The notes beneath the pieces were generated by a model. That model saw nothing but the letters and a program-made list of their open reading frames with translations. It was not told where the DNA came from and ran no database searches. Of a stretch of DNA of 16,964 nucleotides, positions 14,080 through 16,964 are shown one piece after another. The stretch's first letter is position 1; every line of letters begins with the position of its first letter. Origin of the DNA: Candidatus Cloacimonadota bacterium (GTDB taxonomy: Bacteria > Cloacimonadota > Cloacimonadia > Cloacimonadales > TCS61). The DNA is taken from contig JAFGEH010000083.1 of assembly GCA_016931665.1 (NCBI GenBank), positions 1 to 16,964 of the forward strand, given 5' to 3'. Made by a program: the position numbers and the translations under genes.

Positions 14080-15915
14080 TTATGTTAATCTTCTGCGTTC
14101 TGACAGCAGGATCAGATCCCGGAGGTTGTTTTTACTTCTAGCTTTTAACCAGCGGGATTCGAAATCTCTGGATTGGACAATCTGGGCGATACTGGCCAGA
14201 GCCTGCAGGTGAAAATTCCTCTCATCCCGTGATCCGTAAAGTACAAAAACAGCCTTAACTTCCGGATATTCTTCTGAGAATTTGATTCCTTTTCGGCAAC
14301 GAACAATAATCAGATCGAAGGACTTGACTCCTTCCAAAATGATATGAGGAATTGCGATAAACGGTGAAATGGCTGTACTGCTGTCATTTTCTCTTTCAAT
14401 CAATGATTCTAAAATCATCTCCCGTGGCAGTCCGCTGCGAGAAGAGATCTCTTCAGCCAGCAAGCTGAAGAGGTGATTAAGATCAGAAGGACAATCCAGA
14501 TCCAGGATGTCAGATTGTTCAACGATATAGTCAAAACGATCAAGGGCAATATCATCACGGTGCTGGATAATAGCTTTCAGCTCTTTTTCCAGATTATTGC
14601 TGCGGACGGCCCTGTTAGTGATGCGGGCAATCAGATGGAGGAAAGCATATTCCTGAGTATTACGACGCTTTCCGTAAAGCAAGTAGATGAGAACACCCAG
14701 GAAGGCCAATACAGCACTGCCAATAATAATCTCAAACCCCATATCAATAAGGAGAAAGGTAAAGGCAAGAAGACCAAGGATCTGGATCCAGGGATAAAAG
14801 GGTGCTCTGAACCCCGGGAGATAATTCTGCATTTTACTTTCCCGTAAAATGATAATAGCAAGATGGGAAAGGATATAGGTGATTATAACAACAGTGGAAG
14901 CCGACTTGACCAGGGTTTCCAGGGGCAGGAGAATAGCCAGTGTAATGAAGGCGGAAGTTAAGAGGATTGCTCTTACCGGAGTTTTAAAATGGCGATTGAT
15001 CCTGCTCAGAAAATCCGGTAACAACATATCCCTGCTTAAAGCGAAAGGGTATCTCGAAGCGGCCAGGATTCCGGCATTTGCCGTAGACACAAACGCCAGC
15101 ATAGCAGCAAACGTCATAATAATATAGCCCGGCTGCCCTAAAAATGATTTAGCGGCATCGGCTATGGGAGTTAAGGAATCCGCCAGTTTATTCCCGTCAA
15201 GGGTACCCACAGTTACGATCAGCATCAGAGAATACAAAATCATTACTACAAATAAAGATGAGAAAAGTCCCAGAGGGATTGTTTTCTGAGGTTGTTTGAC
15301 TTCTTCCGCGATACTGGCAATTTTCAGGAGTCCCCCATAGGCAACGAATACAAAACCAGATGTATATATAACGTCATGGAAACCATGCGGGGAGAAAGGT
15401 TCAAACCGGAGAATATCAATCACGAAAAGCCCCCGCAAAATGAAATATACTATTGCTGCCAGCAATATCATTACTATTATTACTTCAAACTTACCAGATT
15501 CTTTAACTCCAATAATATTTATAATAGTAAACAGAAGGCAGATTACCAGTGCTGACGGGGTAAAGGGGAATCCTAACAGAACATGAAGAATTTCGGCAAT
15601 CCCGAGGATGGCAAAGGCGGTTTTCAATGATATGGCAAACCAGCTTAAAAGGCCGGAAACGGTCCCTGTTAGTGGCCCCAGACTACGGGTGGCAATGAAA
15701 TAATCCCCTCCAGCCTTGGGCATGGCTGAAGTGACTTCTGCAAAGCTGAACACTCCAGTCAAGGCTAACAAGCCAGCGAAAAAATATGAAAGGAATACTG
15801 CCGGTCCGGCCTTGGCAAAGGCGAGTCCCGGCAAAATGAAAATCCCGGAACTGATCATGGCACCTGTAGCCAGAGCAAATATCTCAATAAAGCCGAGTTC
15901 TTTCTTTAGTTGCAT
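14080..15915 (-). CDS. APC-family amino-acid permease with C-terminal PTS EIIA-like domain
   Basis: A 611-residue membrane protein. Residues about 8-415 form an APC-superfamily transporter of roughly 12 helices. It opens with the family's first-helix motif GAMISSGIFILPG (18-30); FSFAEVTSAMPKAGGDYF follows, then the TM6-like VFVAYGGLLKIASIAEEVKQP (about 189-209). Substrate cannot be read, though amino acids or polyamines are usual. The soluble tail from about 475 to 605 resembles an EIIA type-2 domain, with candidate phospho-histidine H524 in SPFIAIPHI, then FDLIIVRCRKGIKF, VKAVFVLYGS and HLQALASIAQIV. The Gly/Arg residues that often flank the active histidine are not conserved. The tail may regulate transport by phosphorylation state or protein binding (inference). 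The start ATG follows GGAG at a 10-base spacing. The gene is divergent from the TrmB-type regulator. Confidence 0.88.
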   Translation of the reverse strand: MQLKKELGFIEIFALATGAMISSGIFILPGLAFAKAGPAVFLSYFFAGLLALTGVFSFAEVTSAMPKAGGDYFIATRSLGPLTGTVSGLLSWFAISLKTAFAILGIAEILHVLLGFPFTPSALVICLLFTIINIIGVKESGKFEVIIVMILLAAIVYFILRGLFVIDILRFEPFSPHGFHDVIYTSGFVFVAYGGLLKIASIAEEVKQPQKTIPLGLFSSLFVVMILYSLMLIVTVGTLDGNKLADSLTPIADAAKSFLGQPGYIIMTFAAMLAFVSTANAGILAASRYPFALSRDMLLPDFLSRINRHFKTPVRAILLTSAFITLAILLPLETLVKSASTVVIITYILSHLAIIILRESKMQNYLPGFRAPFYPWIQILGLLAFTFLLIDMGFEIIIGSAVLAFLGVLIYLLYGKRRNTQEYAFLHLIARITNRAVRSNNLEKELKAIIQHRDDIALDRFDYIVEQSDILDLDCPSDLNHLFSLLAEEISSRSGLPREMILESLIERENDSSTAISPFIAIPHIILEGVKSFDLIIVRCRKGIKFSEEYPEVKAVFVLYGSRDERNFHLQALASIAQIVQSRDFESRWLKARSKNNLRDLILLSERRRLT

Positions 15916-15929
15916 GATTTATAATCTCC

Positions 15930-15975
15930 ATTCCAACGCTTCTCTGTCAAAGTATAATTCTGGGATTGTTGGAAT
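15930..15975. repeat. 8-bp inverted repeat at the permease promoter (possible operator)
   Basis: ATTCCAAC (15930-15937) and GTTGGAAT (15968-15975) are exact reverse complements separated by 30 bases. The right arm touches the candidate -35 and the left arm lies just past the predicted start site. It could be an operator, but an 8-base match in a 330-base region is not rare. Confidence 0.3.
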
Positions 15976-15978
15976 CAA
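15951..15978 (-). promoter_or_regulatory. Candidate sigma-70 promoter for the permease
   Basis: On the minus strand TTGATT (plus-strand 15973-15978, 4 of 6) is followed after 16 bases by TATACT (15951-15956, 5 of 6). Transcription would begin near 15944, about 30 bases before the permease ATG at 15915. A nearby TTGACA at 15945-15950 has no -10 at a usable distance. Confidence 0.5.
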
Positions 15979-16158
15979 GAAAAATGACGGCATCCGGAAA
16001 GCACTCTTCGTTACTGAATTTGTATCAATAAGATAACTAGCTTAAAAACAAGTGGTTTTCCTGGTGTAAACATATTATCGCTGGTCAGCTTTCCTTTCAG
16101 CATTTCATTAACTAATATTCCAATCTTCATAAAAAATAAGAAAAATGTAAAAAAATAT

Positions 16159-16222
16159 TTGACACAAAAATTAGTATTTTATTTGTCGTCTCAGCGGTGA
16201 CGACTTTAATGTTGTCGCAACA
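16159..16222 (+). promoter_or_regulatory. Candidate promoter and operator of the TrmB-family gene
   Basis: An exact TTGACA (16159-16164) is followed after 15 bases by TATTTG (16180-16185), a short-spaced and weak -10. Immediately downstream are two palindromes: GTCGTC/GACGAC (16185-16190 and 16199-16204, 8-base centre) and TGTTG/CAACA (16210-16222, centre TCG). The first touches the -10, so a bound regulator would block transcription. Autoregulation by the encoded TrmB protein is a reasonable guess. Confidence 0.4.
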
Positions 16223-16245
16223 AGAACGACTGACTGGGGGCAGGA

Positions 16246-16964
16246 TTGGATATTTACATAAAAGATCTGGTTCAGATAGGTCTCTCGGAACTGGAAGCGA
16301 AGATATATCTGAATTTGATGAAGAAAAGAAATTTCACTGCCACTGAAATTGCCACAGCTGCCGGGATAAATAGAACACAAACCTATGATATACTTGCCAA
16401 GCTGGTTAAACGCGGTATGTGTGTTGAAATTTTTGGCAATGTGAAAAAATATGAAGCCATTCCGCCCAATCTGGTGATGGAAAAGATATCGCGTGAACTG
16501 GACATTCAGAAAACTATCACGGATAAATTAGCCAAAAGTCTGGAAGTTGTTTTCAGAAGTAACAATAATATTGATAACCCTTTGGATTTCATAAAGGTTT
16601 TGCGAACAGACACCTCAATCAGGGAACATATATTCAACCTGATCGACGGAGCCAGGGAATCGGTAATGGTCTTCAATAAACCTCCCTACGCCATGAATCC
16701 GGACAGCAATGAACCGGAGGCGCGTAGCCTGAAAAAAGGGGTCAGACACAGCTCCATCTATGAAATAGAATATGATAACATGGCAGATTTCAGTCATCGT
16801 ATCAAGCATTTCCAAAGCCAGGGGGAAGAAGTAAGACTGATTGATAAACTACCCATGAAACTGGTGATTTTTGACAGGCGGACTGTGGTTTTAACCTTAC
16901 AGAATGTTGGCAAGATAGGAACGATGTTCACTGTGATGTCAGTTGAACATGCCGATTTTGCCCA
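16246..16964 (+). CDS. TrmB-family transcriptional regulator (partial, 3' end beyond window)
   Basis: The frame is open from TTG at 16246 to the window end, giving 239 residues. An in-frame TGA at 16231 rules out a longer form; CTG at 16234 is the only other nearby candidate. GGGGG at 16236-16240 may serve as the ribosome site. The N-terminus is a TrmB-type winged helix (PF01978): IGLSELEAKIYLNLM, then TATEIATAAGINRTQTYDIL and the wing with VKKYEAIPP. A helical linker (LVMEKISRELDIQKTI) follows. The effector part resembles the TrmB C-terminal/PLD-like domain, with IFNLIDGARESVMVF and late PMKLVIFDRRTVVLTL. TrmB proteins often bind sugars or other metabolites and control transport or metabolism. 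Its divergent position suggests it regulates the permease and itself, but the ligand is unknown. Confidence 0.82.
   Translation, partial: MDIYIKDLVQIGLSELEAKIYLNLMKKRNFTATEIATAAGINRTQTYDILAKLVKRGMCVEIFGNVKKYEAIPPNLVMEKISRELDIQKTITDKLAKSLEVVFRSNNNIDNPLDFIKVLRTDTSIREHIFNLIDGARESVMVFNKPPYAMNPDSNEPEARSLKKGVRHSSIYEIEYDNMADFSHRIKHFQSQGEEVRLIDKLPMKLVIFDRRTVVLTLQNVGKIGTMFTVMSVEHADFA

Larger units (their letters stand above)
15916..16245. other. 330-bp divergent intergenic regulatory region
   Basis: This AT-rich gap separates the leftward permease from the rightward TrmB-family gene. It holds a candidate promoter for each and inverted repeats near both, listed separately. Its middle (about 15980-16150) shows no convincing gene or RNA. 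One 39-codon minus-strand ORF at 16011-16130 lacks a ribosome binding site and is not called. Confidence 0.6.

Noticed and set aside
16011..16130. 39-codon minus-strand ORF in the permease/TrmB gap, beginning MKIGILVNEMLKG
   Set aside because: There is no Shine-Dalgarno, no recognised family and no extra support. It could be a small gene or a remnant, but chance is as likely.

Overview
The window looks like a chromosomal stretch from a diderm (Gram-negative-type) bacterium. It carries the 3' part of an F1Fo ATP synthase operon, an LptE-type LPS-assembly lipoprotein, the periplasmic lipoprotein carrier LolA, and several lipoprotein or Sec signal peptides. The low-to-moderate GC, the excisionase-like HTH fused to a PTS EIIA domain and the overall gene mix suggest an FCB-group lineage such as Cloacimonadota. 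That placement is a guess from protein flavour and was not tested by any search. No phage, transposon, CRISPR or toxin gene is visible; this is mostly housekeeping DNA.

Layout. 1-5076 (+): atpF (partial), atpH, atpA, atpG, atpD, atpC, tightly packed with 4-bp overlaps at atpF/atpH and atpD/atpC. 5104-6315 (+): a lipoprotein with a DUF4015-type putative glycosyl-hydrolase TIM barrel. It directly follows atpC and apparently starts at a non-AUG codon. 6319-6334: a near-perfect parS (ParB-binding) palindrome in the gap between convergent genes. 6411-7076 (-): an HTH-EIIA fusion regulator with its own promoter. 7185-13437 (+): a compact run of lptE, an rRNA pseudouridine synthase, a YchF-like NTPase, ftsK, lolA and manC, with overlaps or gaps of at most 37 bp. 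13523-13972 (-): mscL, whose probable terminator lies inside the 3' end of the convergent manC. 14080-15915 (-): an APC-family amino-acid permease with a C-terminal EIIA-like domain. 15916-16245: a 330-bp divergent regulatory gap. 16246-end (+): a TrmB-family regulator, cut by the window end.

How the parts may work together. The left third makes the catalytic head and stalk of ATP synthase. The central run combines envelope biogenesis (LptE, LolA, ManC for GDP-mannose), ribosome-linked functions (pseudouridine synthase, YchF-like protein) and chromosome segregation (FtsK). The right end is a transport and osmotic-safety segment (permease, MscL) that may be controlled by the divergent TrmB protein. 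Two separate proteins carry EIIA-type domains with a candidate phospho-histidine, and neither sits next to sugar EIIB/EIIC genes. This suggests a regulatory, nitrogen-PTS-like phosphorelay, which is inference. The most notable items are the parS site, the non-AUG lipoprotein start and the two EIIA fusions. I did not find a clearly new multi-gene system.
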